Shown one piece after another: positions 32,792 to 42,027 of a stretch of 64,000 nt of DNA; position 1 is the first letter of the stretch; each line of letters begins with the position of its first letter. Under the pieces are notes generated by a model, which ran no database searches, was not told where the DNA came from, and saw only the letters and a list, made by a program, of their open reading frames with translations. The translations under genes and the position numbers were made by a program. The stretch is from Hymenobacter nitidus (GTDB lineage: Bacteria > Bacteroidota > Bacteroidia > Cytophagales > Hymenobacteraceae): NCBI RefSeq assembly GCF_020447315.1, contig NZ_JAJADQ010000004.1, positions 455,849 to 519,848 of the forward strand. Direction: 5' to 3'.

Positions 32792-32883
32792 ACTATTTGC
32801 AGGTTTAGAGCCGCCGAAACAGCCGGCATGTAGTGTTTTTAAAGCACTGAAAGGGTAAATCGTGGTGCTGCTAACTATTTGCA
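32792..32883. repeat. direct repeat ACTATTTGCA, two copies 82 bases apart
   Basis: Copies lie at 32792-32801 and 32874-32883, between the palindrome and the mmsA-like start at 32931. They may be a tandem operator or alternate -7 elements (each contains TATTTG, related to TAnnTTTG). The role is not decidable. Confidence 0.35.
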
Positions 32884-32930
32884 TAAGTGCAACAAACTCA
32901 TTACTTGCAACCGCTTAACATTTTCTTAAC

Positions 32931-34403
32931 ATGGAAGTCGAAACGTTGAAGTATCCCGCGGTCCGCAATTATGTGGCAGGCCAGTTTGTCGAAGGCAGTG
33001 AGGCGCGCAGCCTGGAGGTGTTCAGTCCGCTGAGTGGGGCCGTCATTTCCACGGTTCCGCTGTCCGGCGCCGCGGCCCTCAACGCGGCGGTGGAGGCGGC
33101 CCAAGCGGCTTTCCCGGCGTGGTCAGCCATGCCCATTAAGGAGCGCGTGCAGATTTTTTACCGCTACAAAACCCTGCTGGAGCGGGAGATGAAAGCCCTG
33201 GCCGACCTCGTGCGCGAGGAAAATGGCAAGACCTACGACGAGGCCCGGGCCGAAGTGGAAAAGGCCATCGAGCTGACCGAGTTTGCCTGTTCCATGCCCC
33301 AGCTGATTCAGGGTGAATTCCTGGAAGTAAGCAAAGGCGTGGAGGCCCGGGCGGAGCGCAAGCCCCTGGGCGTGGTGGCCAGCATTGCGCCCTTCAACTT
33401 TCCCAATATGGTGCCGCACTGGACGATTCCCAATGCCCTGGTGCTGGGCAATACGATGATCCTGAAGCCCTCGGAAGTAGTGCCGCTGAGCGCGGGCCGC
33501 ATAGCCGAGCTGCTCAAGGAAGCCGGCCTGCCCGATGGTGTCCTTAACATTGTGCACGGCGACCGGGAAATTGTGGAAGCCATCTGCGACCATCCGGCTA
33601 TTCAGGCCGTGTCATTCGTGGGCTCCACCAAGATTGCCAAACTGGTGTATATCCGGGCTACCAGCAACCTGAAGCGCTGCGTGGCCCTGGGCGGGGCCAA
33701 AAACCACCTGATGGTATTGCCCGACGCCCACCCGGAAATGACGGCCTCCAACGTAGCTGCCTCCATGTCGGGCTGCGCGGGGCAGCGCTGCATGGCCGGC
33801 TCCACCATGGTCGGGGTAGGAGCAGTGGACGCTATTGTGGCCAAAATCGTGGAGGAAGCCCGCAAGATCGTGCCCGGCCAGAACCTGGGCTCCGTTATCA
33901 GCAAGGAAGCCAAAGAGCGCATCGAGCAGCACATCACCGAAGCCGAAGCGGCCGGGGCAAAAGTCCTGCTGGATGGTCGCAACGCCCGCGTAGCCGGGCA
34001 GGAAGAAGGCTACTACGTGGGAGCCACCGTCGTCGACTTCGTGACGCCCGACATGCGCATCGCGCAGGAAGAAGTGTTCGGTCCGGTGCTGGCCATTATG
34101 CGCACCAACACGCTGGATGAGGCCCTGGCCATCGAAAATGCCAACCCCTACGGTAACGCCGCCGCTGTATTCACCAGCAGCGGCAGCTCGGCCCGCTACG
34201 TGATGGACCACGCCAACGCGGGCATGATTGGCGTTAACATCGGCGTGCCTGTGCCCCGGGAGCCGTTCTCGTTCGGCGGCTGGAACGAGTCGAAGTTTGG
34301 GGCCTGCGACATCACCGGTAAAAGCTCCATCGAGTTCTGGACCCAGCTCAAGAAAACCACAACCAAGTGGAACCCCGAGTCGCGGGTGAACTGGATGAGC
34401 TAA
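32931..34403 (+). CDS. mmsA: CoA-acylating methylmalonate/malonate-semialdehyde dehydrogenase
   Basis: 490 residues. The N-terminal ALDH fold (VRNYVAGQFVEG) is followed by APFNFPNMVPHWTIPNAL, the ALDH Glu replaced by Asn as in CoA-acylating members, and the catalytic Cys in GQRCMAGSTMVG. It oxidises malonate or methylmalonate semialdehyde with NAD and CoA, releasing CO2 and giving acetyl- or propionyl-CoA. In valine and inositol catabolism this enzyme is standard. Here it is followed by all genes of reductive pyrimidine breakdown, so it probably completes beta-alanine and beta-aminoisobutyrate oxidation. Confidence 0.93.
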   Translation: MEVETLKYPAVRNYVAGQFVEGSEARSLEVFSPLSGAVISTVPLSGAAALNAAVEAAQAAFPAWSAMPIKERVQIFYRYKTLLEREMKALADLVREENGKTYDEARAEVEKAIELTEFACSMPQLIQGEFLEVSKGVEARAERKPLGVVASIAPFNFPNMVPHWTIPNALVLGNTMILKPSEVVPLSAGRIAELLKEAGLPDGVLNIVHGDREIVEAICDHPAIQAVSFVGSTKIAKLVYIRATSNLKRCVALGGAKNHLMVLPDAHPEMTASNVAASMSGCAGQRCMAGSTMVGVGAVDAIVAKIVEEARKIVPGQNLGSVISKEAKERIEQHITEAEAAGAKVLLDGRNARVAGQEEGYYVGATVVDFVTPDMRIAQEEVFGPVLAIMRTNTLDEALAIENANPYGNAAAVFTSSGSSARYVMDHANAGMIGVNIGVPVPREPFSFGGWNESKFGACDITGKSSIEFWTQLKKTTTKWNPESRVNWMS

Positions 34404-34410
34404 CCGGTTT

Positions 34411-34438
34411 TTCGCCCCGGAACGCCATGCCGGGCGAA
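34411..34438 (+). other. hairpin between mmsA and the aminotransferase gene
   Basis: TTCGCCCCGG pairs with CCGGGCGAA (one bulge) eight bases after the mmsA stop, without a T-run. It could moderate read-through between the first and second genes of the cluster; weak. Confidence 0.3.
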
Positions 34439-34638
34439 GCCGGGGCAGCTCGCGGGCCGGCGGATGAATAGTACTCCGGCCGCAGTTCGCCAGGCGCTTC
34501 GGCCGGGTTCAATACGACGCCCCGTTTTCCTGTAGTTCGTTCTTAATCAGTGCCGTCCGGCGCTGAAGTGGTGGCTTTTTGCTACCTTTTAAGACTCCAA
34601 CCCACGTTCTTCCGCTTGCCAATACTACTACCCTCCGA

Positions 34639-35994
34639 ATGGAAACCTACACCGACACCGATAAAGACCAGATTCTGCAGGACAACCTGGAGCACACGTT
34701 GTTTTCCTGGTCGAAGCAGGCCGGCCTGAACCCGATAAACGCCGAACGCGCCGAGGGCGTGTACCTCTACGACCGGGACGGTAAACGCTACATTGACTTC
34801 TCGTCGCAGCTGATGAACGTGAATATCGGCCACGGCGACCAGCGCGTAACCGAGGCCGTGGCCGCCCAGATGCGGGAGCTGAGCTACGTGTATCCGGGCA
34901 TGATAACCAAGGCCCGCGGTGATTTGGGCCGGAAGCTGGCGGAAATAACGGCCCCCAATCTGACCAAGGCCTTCTTCACCCTGGGCGGCGCCGAGGCCAT
35001 CGAAAATGCCATCAAGCTGGCCCGCGTCTACACCGGCCGCCACAAAATCGTGACGCTGTACCAATCGTTTCACGGTGCCAGCTACGGGGCCATCAGCGCC
35101 GGCGGCGACCCGCGCAAGTTCGCCGTCGACAGCCAGGCCATGCCGGGCGTGGTGCACGTCGAGAACCCCTATTTCTACCGCTGCCCCTGGTACAGCAGCA
35201 CGCCGGAAGAGTGCGCCGAGCGCGCCGCCGCCGCCATGGAGCGCATCATTCAGTATGAAAACCCGGGCAGCGTGGCCGCCATTATCCTGGAAGGGGAGTC
35301 GGGCACTTCGGGCTGCATCAAGTACCCGCCCACCTACTGGCAGCGGGTGCGCGCCATTTGCGATAAGTACGGCATTCTGCTCGTGGCCGATGAGGTGATG
35401 AGCGGCTTCGGGCGCACCGGCAAGTGGTTCGGCTCCGACCACCACGGCGTGAAAGTCGACCTAATGTGCATGGCCAAGGGTATTACCGCCGGCTACCTGC
35501 CCCTGGGCGCGGTGATGGTGGACGAAGCCATTGCCCAATCGTTCGACGACAAGCCCCTGCCGCTGGGCCTCACGTACTCGGCCCACCCGGTGTCGTGCGC
35601 GGCGGCCGTGGCGGTGCTGGGTATTTATGAGGAAGACAACCTGCTCGAAAACACCGTGACGCTGGGCCGCTACCTCGATGAGCGCATGTGCGAGCTGATG
35701 GCCCGGCACCCCAGCATCGGCGACTGGCGCAACACGGGCCTGTTTGGCTGCATCGAGCTGGTGAAGAACCGCGCCACCAAAGAGCCCATGGCGCCCTGGA
35801 ACGCAGCCCCCAGCCAGATGGAAATGATGAACAAGGTGGCGGCCAAGATCAAGGAGCTAGGCATGTACACGTTCGTGCGCTGGAACTACATTTTCGTGGC
35901 CCCCCCGCTGAGCATCACCAAGGACGAGCTGGATGAAGGCCTCGACATTATTTCGCAGGCCCTCCGCGTGGCCGACGAGTACGTGACGGGCTAA
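34639..35994 (+). CDS. class III aminotransferase, probable beta-alanine:pyruvate/2-oxoglutarate transaminase
   Basis: 451 residues from the ATG at 34639 (METYTDTDKDQILQD); a frame from 34579 is longer but lies upstream of a possible -7 sequence (TACCTTTT, 34583-34590). Class III PLP features are GGAEAIENAIKLARVYTG, the Asp of LLVADEVMSGFGRTG and the PLP Lys in CMAKGITAGYLPLGA. Within this cluster the expected job is transfer of the amino group of beta-alanine or beta-aminoisobutyrate, giving the semialdehyde consumed by MmsA. It could alternatively act on taurine or putrescine-like substrates; context favours beta-alanine. Confidence 0.9.
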   Translation: METYTDTDKDQILQDNLEHTLFSWSKQAGLNPINAERAEGVYLYDRDGKRYIDFSSQLMNVNIGHGDQRVTEAVAAQMRELSYVYPGMITKARGDLGRKLAEITAPNLTKAFFTLGGAEAIENAIKLARVYTGRHKIVTLYQSFHGASYGAISAGGDPRKFAVDSQAMPGVVHVENPYFYRCPWYSSTPEECAERAAAAMERIIQYENPGSVAAIILEGESGTSGCIKYPPTYWQRVRAICDKYGILLVADEVMSGFGRTGKWFGSDHHGVKVDLMCMAKGITAGYLPLGAVMVDEAIAQSFDDKPLPLGLTYSAHPVSCAAAVAVLGIYEEDNLLENTVTLGRYLDERMCELMARHPSIGDWRNTGLFGCIELVKNRATKEPMAPWNAAPSQMEMMNKVAAKIKELGMYTFVRWNYIFVAPPLSITKDELDEGLDIISQALRVADEYVTG

Positions 35995-36328
35995 CTGCGC
36001 GGCCCGCGGCCCGGTCTATCCTGGGTGGGGCGGGCTGCTTTGGTGGATAGCATACCGGGGTTTAGTAGCGCAAAACTCCCTGATGGTCCCTGCGCCGCCA
36101 GGTTGCATAGGATAGGAGGTCGAGCCGGGCCTAGTTTAGGGCTCTGAACCGGTCGTCTACCGCCTCCCGCTATCCTGTTGCTACTCGATTGTACTGCCCG
36201 CCAAGGCCGGAAGATTCGGCTTGGCATCCCTGCTTTATCGGTGCGAAAAGAAGCTGCCTCCTTTGCTTGCTATTCGGGGCTTAAAACGCTATTTTTTCAA
36301 ACTAAACCTCTTTCACTCTTCTAGTTGA
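35995..36328. other. intergenic region before hydA
   Basis: 334 bases with no supportable gene. The last 60 bases turn AT-rich (TTAAAACGCTATTTTTTCAAAC), and TATTTTTT at about 36290 is a plausible weak -7 element for hydA. No stable hairpin was seen, so no strong terminator separates it from the aminotransferase gene. Confidence 0.35.
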
Positions 36329-37705
36329 ATGGCGTCTTTGCTTCTTAAAAATGGCCGCGTTGTTACGGCCGATTCCGACTCCGTGTGCGACATCTTGGTA
36401 GAAGGGGAAACCATCGTAGCCCTGGGCCGCAACCTGCCGGTGCAGGCCGACCACACCATCGATGCCACAGGCAAGATTATCGTGCCCGGCGGCATCGACC
36501 CGCACGTGCACCTGGAGATGCCGTTTATGGGCACCTTCAGCTCCGATACCCACGAAACCGGCACCCGCGCCGCCCTGCACGGCGGCACCACCACCGTCAT
36601 CGACTTCGTGCTGCAGAAGCAGGGCCACAGCCTGCGCGAAGCCCTGACCGAGTGGCAGGGCCGCGCCACCGGCACGGCCGTCGGCGACTACTCGTTCCAC
36701 ATGGCCGTGACTGACTTCAACCCCAATACCCGGGCGGAAATCAAGGACATGATAGCCGAGGGCATTACTTCCTTTAAAACCTTCATGGCTTATAAGGGTG
36801 CGCTCATGATCGACGATGCGCAGATGGTGGGCCTGATGCAGGAAGTGAAAAAGCACGGCGGCCTCGTGACGGCCCACGCCACCAACGGCGACATGATTGA
36901 CACGCTCATTGCCCAGCACCGGGAGCAGGGCAAGCTCACGCCGCTCTACCACTATTTGTCGCAGCCCGAAGTGACGGAAGCCGAAGCCTCGGGCCGCTTC
37001 GCCGATATTGCCAACTACACCGGCGTCAATGCCTACATCGTGCACCTGACCTGCGAAGGCGCTCTGAACCAGGTGCGGCGGGCCACTGAGCGCAACCAGC
37101 GCGTGTTCGTGGAAACCTGCATTCAGTACCTGGTGCTCGATGCCTCGCTTTATGAGGACGAGGTGAACGGGGCCAAGGTGGTGATGTCGCCGCCGCTGCG
37201 CGAGAAAAAGGACCAGGCCACGCTCTGGGCCGGCATCAATCAGGGGCTGGTGCAGGTGGTGGGCACCGACCACTGCCCCTTTATGTGGGAGCAGAAGCTG
37301 CTGGGCAAAGACGACTTTTCGAAAATTCCCAACGGGCACCCCGCCATTGAGCACCGCATGGAGCTGCTGTTTTCGGAAGGCGTGACAACCGGCAAAATCA
37401 GCCTGCAGAAGTTCGTGGAAGTAACCAGTACCAACGCGGCCAAGATCTTCGGCATGTTTCCGCGCAAAGGCACCATCAGCATCGGCGCCGACGCCGACCT
37501 GGTGCTGCTCGACCCCGAAAAAAAACACTCAATTTCGGCCGACACCCACCACATGAACTGCGACTACTCGGCCTACGAAGGCTGGGAGCTGACCGGCAAA
37601 ATCGACACGGTGATTCTGCGCGGGCAAGTAGCCGTGCAGGGCGGCGAAACGAAAGTCGGCCGGGGCTACGGGCAGTTTATCAAGCGCGGTAAAACGGCTT
37701 TTTAA
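36329..37705 (+). CDS. hydA: dihydropyrimidinase
   Basis: 458 residues of the amidohydrolase superfamily. Zinc histidines are in GGIDPHVHLEMPF, the carbamylated Lys is in SFKTFMAYKG (~residue 150), further ligands are in VTAHATNGDM and YIVHLTCEGAL, and the Asp is in GTDHCPFMWEQK. The Tyr/Ser loops fit D-hydantoinase/dihydropyrimidinase rather than dihydroorotase. It opens 5,6-dihydrouracil or dihydrothymine to N-carbamoyl-beta-amino acids. Third gene of the pyrimidine cluster. Confidence 0.94.
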   Translation: MASLLLKNGRVVTADSDSVCDILVEGETIVALGRNLPVQADHTIDATGKIIVPGGIDPHVHLEMPFMGTFSSDTHETGTRAALHGGTTTVIDFVLQKQGHSLREALTEWQGRATGTAVGDYSFHMAVTDFNPNTRAEIKDMIAEGITSFKTFMAYKGALMIDDAQMVGLMQEVKKHGGLVTAHATNGDMIDTLIAQHREQGKLTPLYHYLSQPEVTEAEASGRFADIANYTGVNAYIVHLTCEGALNQVRRATERNQRVFVETCIQYLVLDASLYEDEVNGAKVVMSPPLREKKDQATLWAGINQGLVQVVGTDHCPFMWEQKLLGKDDFSKIPNGHPAIEHRMELLFSEGVTTGKISLQKFVEVTSTNAAKIFGMFPRKGTISIGADADLVLLDPEKKHSISADTHHMNCDYSAYEGWELTGKIDTVILRGQVAVQGGETKVGRGYGQFIKRGKTAF

Positions 37706-37900
37706 AATCCATGGCATGGCGAGCAAAGCGCGGCTGTGCGTTGTCTGCGCAGCACCTCCGGGCCTTTTACCAGCTAATTCCAACGTTAGGCTCGCCACAG
37801 AAGCCAGGCAGGCACATTTCAGAGGACGAATGGCTTCGGTTACTGCCCTGCAAGGACCCAGAAAATCAACACACTCCCAAACCCTTTTCTTTTCTCTCCC

Positions 37901-38767
37901 ATGCCACGAATTATTAAATCTGGGCTGATCCAGATGAGCCTGCCCATTAGTGAGGGCGAAGGCTCCATTGACGAAATCAAGGAAGCCATGGTGCAGAAGC
38001 ATATTCCGCTCATTGAAGAAGCCGGCCGCCAGGGCGTGCAGATTCTGTGTCTGCAGGAAATCTTCAACACCCCGTATTTCTGCCCCGGCCAGGATAAAGC
38101 CTGGTACGCCTCGGCCGAACCGGTGCCCGGCCCCACGACGGAGCGCATGGCCGAGTACGCCAAGAAGTACAACATGGTAATGATTGTGCCGGTGTATGAG
38201 CGGGAGTCGGCGGGCTTCCTCTACAATACGGCCGCCGTTATCGACGCCGACGGCACTTACCTGGGAAAGTACCGCAAAAACCACATTCCGCACACGTCCG
38301 GCTTCTGGGAGAAGTTCTTCTTTAAGCCCGGCAACATGGGTTACCCCGTGTTTCAGACCAAATACGCCAAGGTGGGGGTGTACATCTGCTACGACCGGCA
38401 CTTCCCCGACGGGGCCCGCATCCTGGGTTTGAACGGGGCCGAAATTGTGTATAACCCCTCGGCTACGGTAGCGGGCCTCTCGCAGTACCTCTGGAAGCTG
38501 GAGCAGCCGGCCCACGCCGCCGCCAATGGCTACTTTATGGGCTGCATCAACCGCGTGGGCACCGAGAAGCCCTGGAACCTGGGCAAGTTCTACGGCACCA
38601 GCTACTTCGTGGACCCGCGCGGCCAGATTCTGGCCCAGGCCTCGGAAGACAATGATGAGCTGCTGGTAGCCGAATTCGACCTCGACATGATTGAGGAAGT
38701 GCGCAACACCTGGCAGTTCTTCCGCGACCGGCGCCCCGAGACCTACGAGAAGCTGGTCGAATTATAA
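37901..38767 (+). CDS. beta-ureidopropionase (nitrilase-family carbon-nitrogen hydrolase)
   Basis: 288 residues. The Glu-Lys-Cys catalytic set is visible: CLQEIFNTPYFCP (Glu), KYRKNHIPH (Lys) and GVYICYDRHFPDGAR (Cys), with the later Glu in the YLWKLEQPAHA region. It hydrolyses N-carbamoyl-beta-alanine or beta-aminoisobutyrate to the amino acid, CO2 and ammonia. The FNTPYFCPGQ stretch is typical for the beta-ureidopropionase/N-carbamoylputrescine amidase branch. Placement after hydA favours ureidopropionase. The 195-base gap from hydA has no credible gene. Confidence 0.93.
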   Translation: MPRIIKSGLIQMSLPISEGEGSIDEIKEAMVQKHIPLIEEAGRQGVQILCLQEIFNTPYFCPGQDKAWYASAEPVPGPTTERMAEYAKKYNMVMIVPVYERESAGFLYNTAAVIDADGTYLGKYRKNHIPHTSGFWEKFFFKPGNMGYPVFQTKYAKVGVYICYDRHFPDGARILGLNGAEIVYNPSATVAGLSQYLWKLEQPAHAAANGYFMGCINRVGTEKPWNLGKFYGTSYFVDPRGQILAQASEDNDELLVAEFDLDMIEEVRNTWQFFRDRRPETYEKLVEL

Positions 38768-38921
38768 GCGTATCTTACTAAGTACTTGAATAGCAAGGAT
38801 TGGCGGTAAAACGTCAGTTCTTGCCCGCACCTGTAGTGCCTGGTAGTAGGCGTGCCTGCTGCTTATTTTCTGTCTTTCCCTTTTGCTTATTGCCCCACCG
38901 CTACCCTCTCCCTCCAGTACC

Positions 38922-40253
38922 ATGGCCGAGTATAAAACGCCGACTTCCGAGCCGGAATTTCACGCCAACTTCGCGCAGCTCAAGCCCCGCATGAACAGCA
39001 CCGAGGCGCTCTACGAAAGCTCCCGCTGCCTTTTCTGCTTCGATGCTCCCTGCATCAAAGCCTGCCCTTCGGGCATCGACGTGCCGCAATTCATCCGCCA
39101 GATCAACACCGGCAATACCACCGGGGCGGCCCTTACCATTTACGAAGCCAACTACTTCGGCAACGCCTGCGGCAAAGTGTGCCCCACGGAAGTGTTGTGC
39201 GAGGGGGCCTGCGTGTATACCGAGCAGGATATGAAGCCCATCGAAATCGGGCGCCTGCAGAGCTACGCCACGCGCGAGGCCATCGAGCAGAACAAGAAGC
39301 TCTTTGGCCCTGGCGCCCCCAACGGCCGCAAAGTCGCTATTATCGGGGCCGGGCCGGCCGGAGTGTCGGCGGCCTGCGAGCTGCGCAGCCTAGGCTACGA
39401 AGTGGACGTATTCGAGGCCAAGGGCAAGCCCTCGGGCCTGACGGTGTACGGCGTGGCGCCCTACAAAATCACGAACGAGGAAGTGCTGGCCGAAATGGCG
39501 TATCTGGAGGCCCAGTTCGGCTTCCGGGTGCAATACAACCAGCCCATTACCTCGCGCCGGGAGCTGGAGGCGCTGGAAGAGTCCTACGACGCGGTGTTTC
39601 TCGGCATCGGCCTGGGCCTGACCAACCCGCTGCGCCTGCCCGGCGAGGAGCGCGCCAACTGCGTGGGAGCCGTAGAGTTTATCGAGCAGCTGCGCCAGCG
39701 CCACCACCAGATGCCCGTGGGCCGCAAGGTAATCGTGCTGGGCGGCGGCAACACGGCCATGGATGCCGCCTCCGAGTCGGCCCGCCTCGGCGCGGAAGAT
39801 GTGATACTGGCCTACCGGCGCGGCAAGGAAGAAATGGGGGCCTATGACTTTGAGTACGACTTGGCCAAAGGCGTGGGCGTGAAAGGCCTGTTCAACGTGG
39901 CCCCCCTCGAGATTGTGGGCAACGGCAAAGTCGAAGGCGTGAAGTTTATTCGCACGGCCACGCTCAACGGGGAAGTGCAGCTGCTGCCCGGCAGCGAGTT
40001 TGTGGAGCCCTGCGACATGGTCATCAAAGCCACCGGGCAGTCCAAGCAGCTCCCGTTTCTGCGTTTGATTCCCGGCCTGCAGATTGACAGCAAAGGCCGC
40101 ATCGTGGCCGATGAGCGCACCGGCCAAACCACCAACCCCAAGTATTTCACTTCCGGGGACGCCCGCAACGGCGGCGCGGAAGTGGTAAATGCCGCCGCCG
40201 AAGCCAAAGCCACGGCCCGCGGCATCCACGCGTTTTTGAGTGCCGGTTTGTAG
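38922..40253 (+). CDS. preT: NAD-dependent dihydropyrimidine dehydrogenase, flavoprotein subunit PreT
   Basis: 443 residues from the ATG at 38922 (MAEYKTPTSEPEFH). N-terminal iron-sulfur cysteines are in CLFCFDAPCIKACPSG and CGKVCPTEVLCEGACV. The FAD-binding motif IIGAGPAGVSAACEL (~residue 140) and the NAD(P) motif GGGNTAMDAASESARLGA (~residue 275) follow, as in GltD and the N-terminal half of DPYD. It passes electrons from NAD(P)H to PreA for uracil/thymine reduction. It lies 57 bases before preA. Confidence 0.95.
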   Translation: MAEYKTPTSEPEFHANFAQLKPRMNSTEALYESSRCLFCFDAPCIKACPSGIDVPQFIRQINTGNTTGAALTIYEANYFGNACGKVCPTEVLCEGACVYTEQDMKPIEIGRLQSYATREAIEQNKKLFGPGAPNGRKVAIIGAGPAGVSAACELRSLGYEVDVFEAKGKPSGLTVYGVAPYKITNEEVLAEMAYLEAQFGFRVQYNQPITSRRELEALEESYDAVFLGIGLGLTNPLRLPGEERANCVGAVEFIEQLRQRHHQMPVGRKVIVLGGGNTAMDAASESARLGAEDVILAYRRGKEEMGAYDFEYDLAKGVGVKGLFNVAPLEIVGNGKVEGVKFIRTATLNGEVQLLPGSEFVEPCDMVIKATGQSKQLPFLRLIPGLQIDSKGRIVADERTGQTTNPKYFTSGDARNGGAEVVNAAAEAKATARGIHAFLSAGL

Positions 40254-40279
40254 TTGTCGGCTTTTCGGAAGGCAGCCTA

Positions 40280-40310
40280 CTAACAACCAACAACTAACAA
40301 CCAACAACCA
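40280..40310 (+). promoter_or_regulatory. A/C-rich direct repeat as preA leader
   Basis: CTAACAACCAACAA occurs twice in tandem directly before the preA ATG, with no Shine-Dalgarno motif and no G in about 30 bases. Unstructured A-rich leaders favour initiation in Bacteroidota; a role as translation enhancer is inferred. Confidence 0.4.
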
Positions 40311-41720
40311 ATGCCAGATCTGTCGATAAATTTTGCCGGTATCAAGTCGCCCAACCCGTTCTGGCTAGCCTCGGCGCCGCCCACCAACTCGGGGTATCAG
40401 GTGATGAAAGCCTTTGATGCGGGCTGGGGCGGCGCCGTCTGGAAAACGCTGGGCGTGCCGGTCGTGAATGTGTCGAGCCGCTACGGCGGGGTGAACTACC
40501 GGGACAAGCGCCTGATTGGCTTCAACAACATTGAGCTGATTTCGGACCGGCCCCTGAGCGACAATCTGCGCGAGATTGAGGAAGTAAAAAAGCGCTTTCC
40601 CCACCACGCCGTCATTGCCTCCCTCATGGTGCAAAGCCGGCAGGAATGGCACGACATCGTGCGCGACGTGCAGAACGCCGGCTCCGACGGCATCGAGCTG
40701 AACTTCGGCTGCCCGCACGGCATGTGCGAGCGGGGCATGGGCTCGGCGGTAGGGCAGGAACCGGAAGTGCTGCAGACTATTGTGGAGTGGGTGATGGAAG
40801 TGGCCAAGATTCCGGTCATTGTGAAGCTCACGCCCAATATCTCGGACATTACCGAGCCCGCCATGGCCGCCCGCCGGGGTGGGGCCGATGCCATTTCGCT
40901 TATCAACACGATTCAGAGCATTGTGGGCGTCGACCTGGATTTGTTTGCGCCGTACCCCATCGTGGACGGCAAGGGCTCGAACGGGGGCTACTGCGGTCCG
41001 GCCGTGAAGCCCATTGCCCTGAACATGGTGAAAAACTGCGCCCAGCACCCCGAGGTGCAGCTGCCCATTTCCGGCATTGGCGGCATCGAAAACTGGCGCG
41101 ACGCGGTAGAGCACATTCTGCTGGGCGCCAGCAGCGTGCAGGTGTGCACGGCCGCCATGCACTTCGGCTTCGGCATCATCCGGGAAATGACCAGCGGCCT
41201 GGAGCAATACATGACCGATAAAGGCTTTCACACAATATATGACATGGTGGGCAAGGCCCTGCCGAACGTGAAGCACTGGGAGGACCTTAATTTGAAGTAT
41301 AAGGTGACGGCGGCCATCAACGAGGAAAAGTGCATCGGCTGCCAGCTGTGCTACACGGCCTGCGAAGATGGCGCCCACCAAGCCATCCGGTTGCAGGAAG
41401 GCACCCGCGTGCCGGCCATTATCGAGGAAAACTGCGTGGGCTGCAACCTCTGCTCCCTGGTGTGCCCCGTGGAGCAGTGCATCACGATGGAGCGCCAGGA
41501 CGACGGCACCGAGCACCTCACCTGGAAGGAGCGCACCGAAGCCGGCACTATCCCGACGGAGTTCAACGACGAGCGCGCCGGTGGACGCCACCACTGGGTA
41601 CCCGAGCCAGCGGCGGCGCTGGGCAAAGAGAAGGATAAAACGCTGCCCGGCAAGGCCCGGCAATATGCAAAAGTGGATAGGGCCCCACTGGAAACTACTT
41701 CGGCTACTAGTTCCGAATAG
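40311..41720 (+). CDS. preA: NAD-dependent dihydropyrimidine dehydrogenase subunit PreA
   Basis: 469 residues. The FMN TIM-barrel opens with LSINFAGIKSPNPFWLASAP, and the substrate region is LNFGCPHGMCERGMGSAVG. The C-terminal ferredoxin domain has two 4Fe-4S clusters, CIGCQLCYTACEDG and CVGCNLCSLVCPVEQC. With PreT it reduces uracil and thymine to the dihydro bases. The ~40-residue tail after the clusters (KDKTLPGKARQYAK...) is longer than in E. coli PreA. Last gene of the cluster; a good terminator follows. Confidence 0.95.
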   Translation: MPDLSINFAGIKSPNPFWLASAPPTNSGYQVMKAFDAGWGGAVWKTLGVPVVNVSSRYGGVNYRDKRLIGFNNIELISDRPLSDNLREIEEVKKRFPHHAVIASLMVQSRQEWHDIVRDVQNAGSDGIELNFGCPHGMCERGMGSAVGQEPEVLQTIVEWVMEVAKIPVIVKLTPNISDITEPAMAARRGGADAISLINTIQSIVGVDLDLFAPYPIVDGKGSNGGYCGPAVKPIALNMVKNCAQHPEVQLPISGIGGIENWRDAVEHILLGASSVQVCTAAMHFGFGIIREMTSGLEQYMTDKGFHTIYDMVGKALPNVKHWEDLNLKYKVTAAINEEKCIGCQLCYTACEDGAHQAIRLQEGTRVPAIIEENCVGCNLCSLVCPVEQCITMERQDDGTEHLTWKERTEAGTIPTEFNDERAGGRHHWVPEPAAALGKEKDKTLPGKARQYAKVDRAPLETTSATSSE

Positions 41721-41757
41721 AGCCGGTTTTTTGTCGTCGCCTGAGCTTTTATCAGGT

Positions 41758-41807
41758 AGAAAGAGCCATTAGCAGTCCGGTTATCGGATTACTAATGGCT
41801 CTTTTTT
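41758..41807 (+). terminator. intrinsic terminator of the pyrimidine cluster
   Basis: AAAGAGCCATTAG pairs with CTAATGGCTCTTT; CAGTCCG / CGGATTA adds an imperfect inner stem; followed by TTTTTTAG. Located 40 bases after the preA stop. Confidence 0.88.
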
Positions 41808-41820
41808 AGCTTTTGTGGGG

Positions 41821-42027
41821 GCAGATTTGAAAATCATTGTCGCGTTTTAGGAGAACAAAATATTGAGTAAGTACCAGTAAATGAATATGTGATGCTCCTA
41901 TTAAAATAAAAGTTATATTTATTATTGCTTAAACACCAAATTATACGTTACTTGGTATCGATCTACTTCTACATCCCACCAGCTGGTAGAAATTACCTCC
42001 AATTGGGCTCTTTTACACACATAGTTT
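41821..42027. other. AT-rich intergenic island upstream of wcaJ-type gene
   Basis: Markedly A/T-rich for this genome (for example around 41870-41960, with AAAATAAAAGTTATATTTATT). No gene. Presumably the promoter region of the polysaccharide arm. Confidence 0.4.

Noticed and set aside
37716..37928. 70-codon plus-strand frame between hydA and the ureidopropionase gene
   Set aside because: Overlaps the start of the next gene, has no family resemblance and no Bacteroidota promoter element; considered chance.
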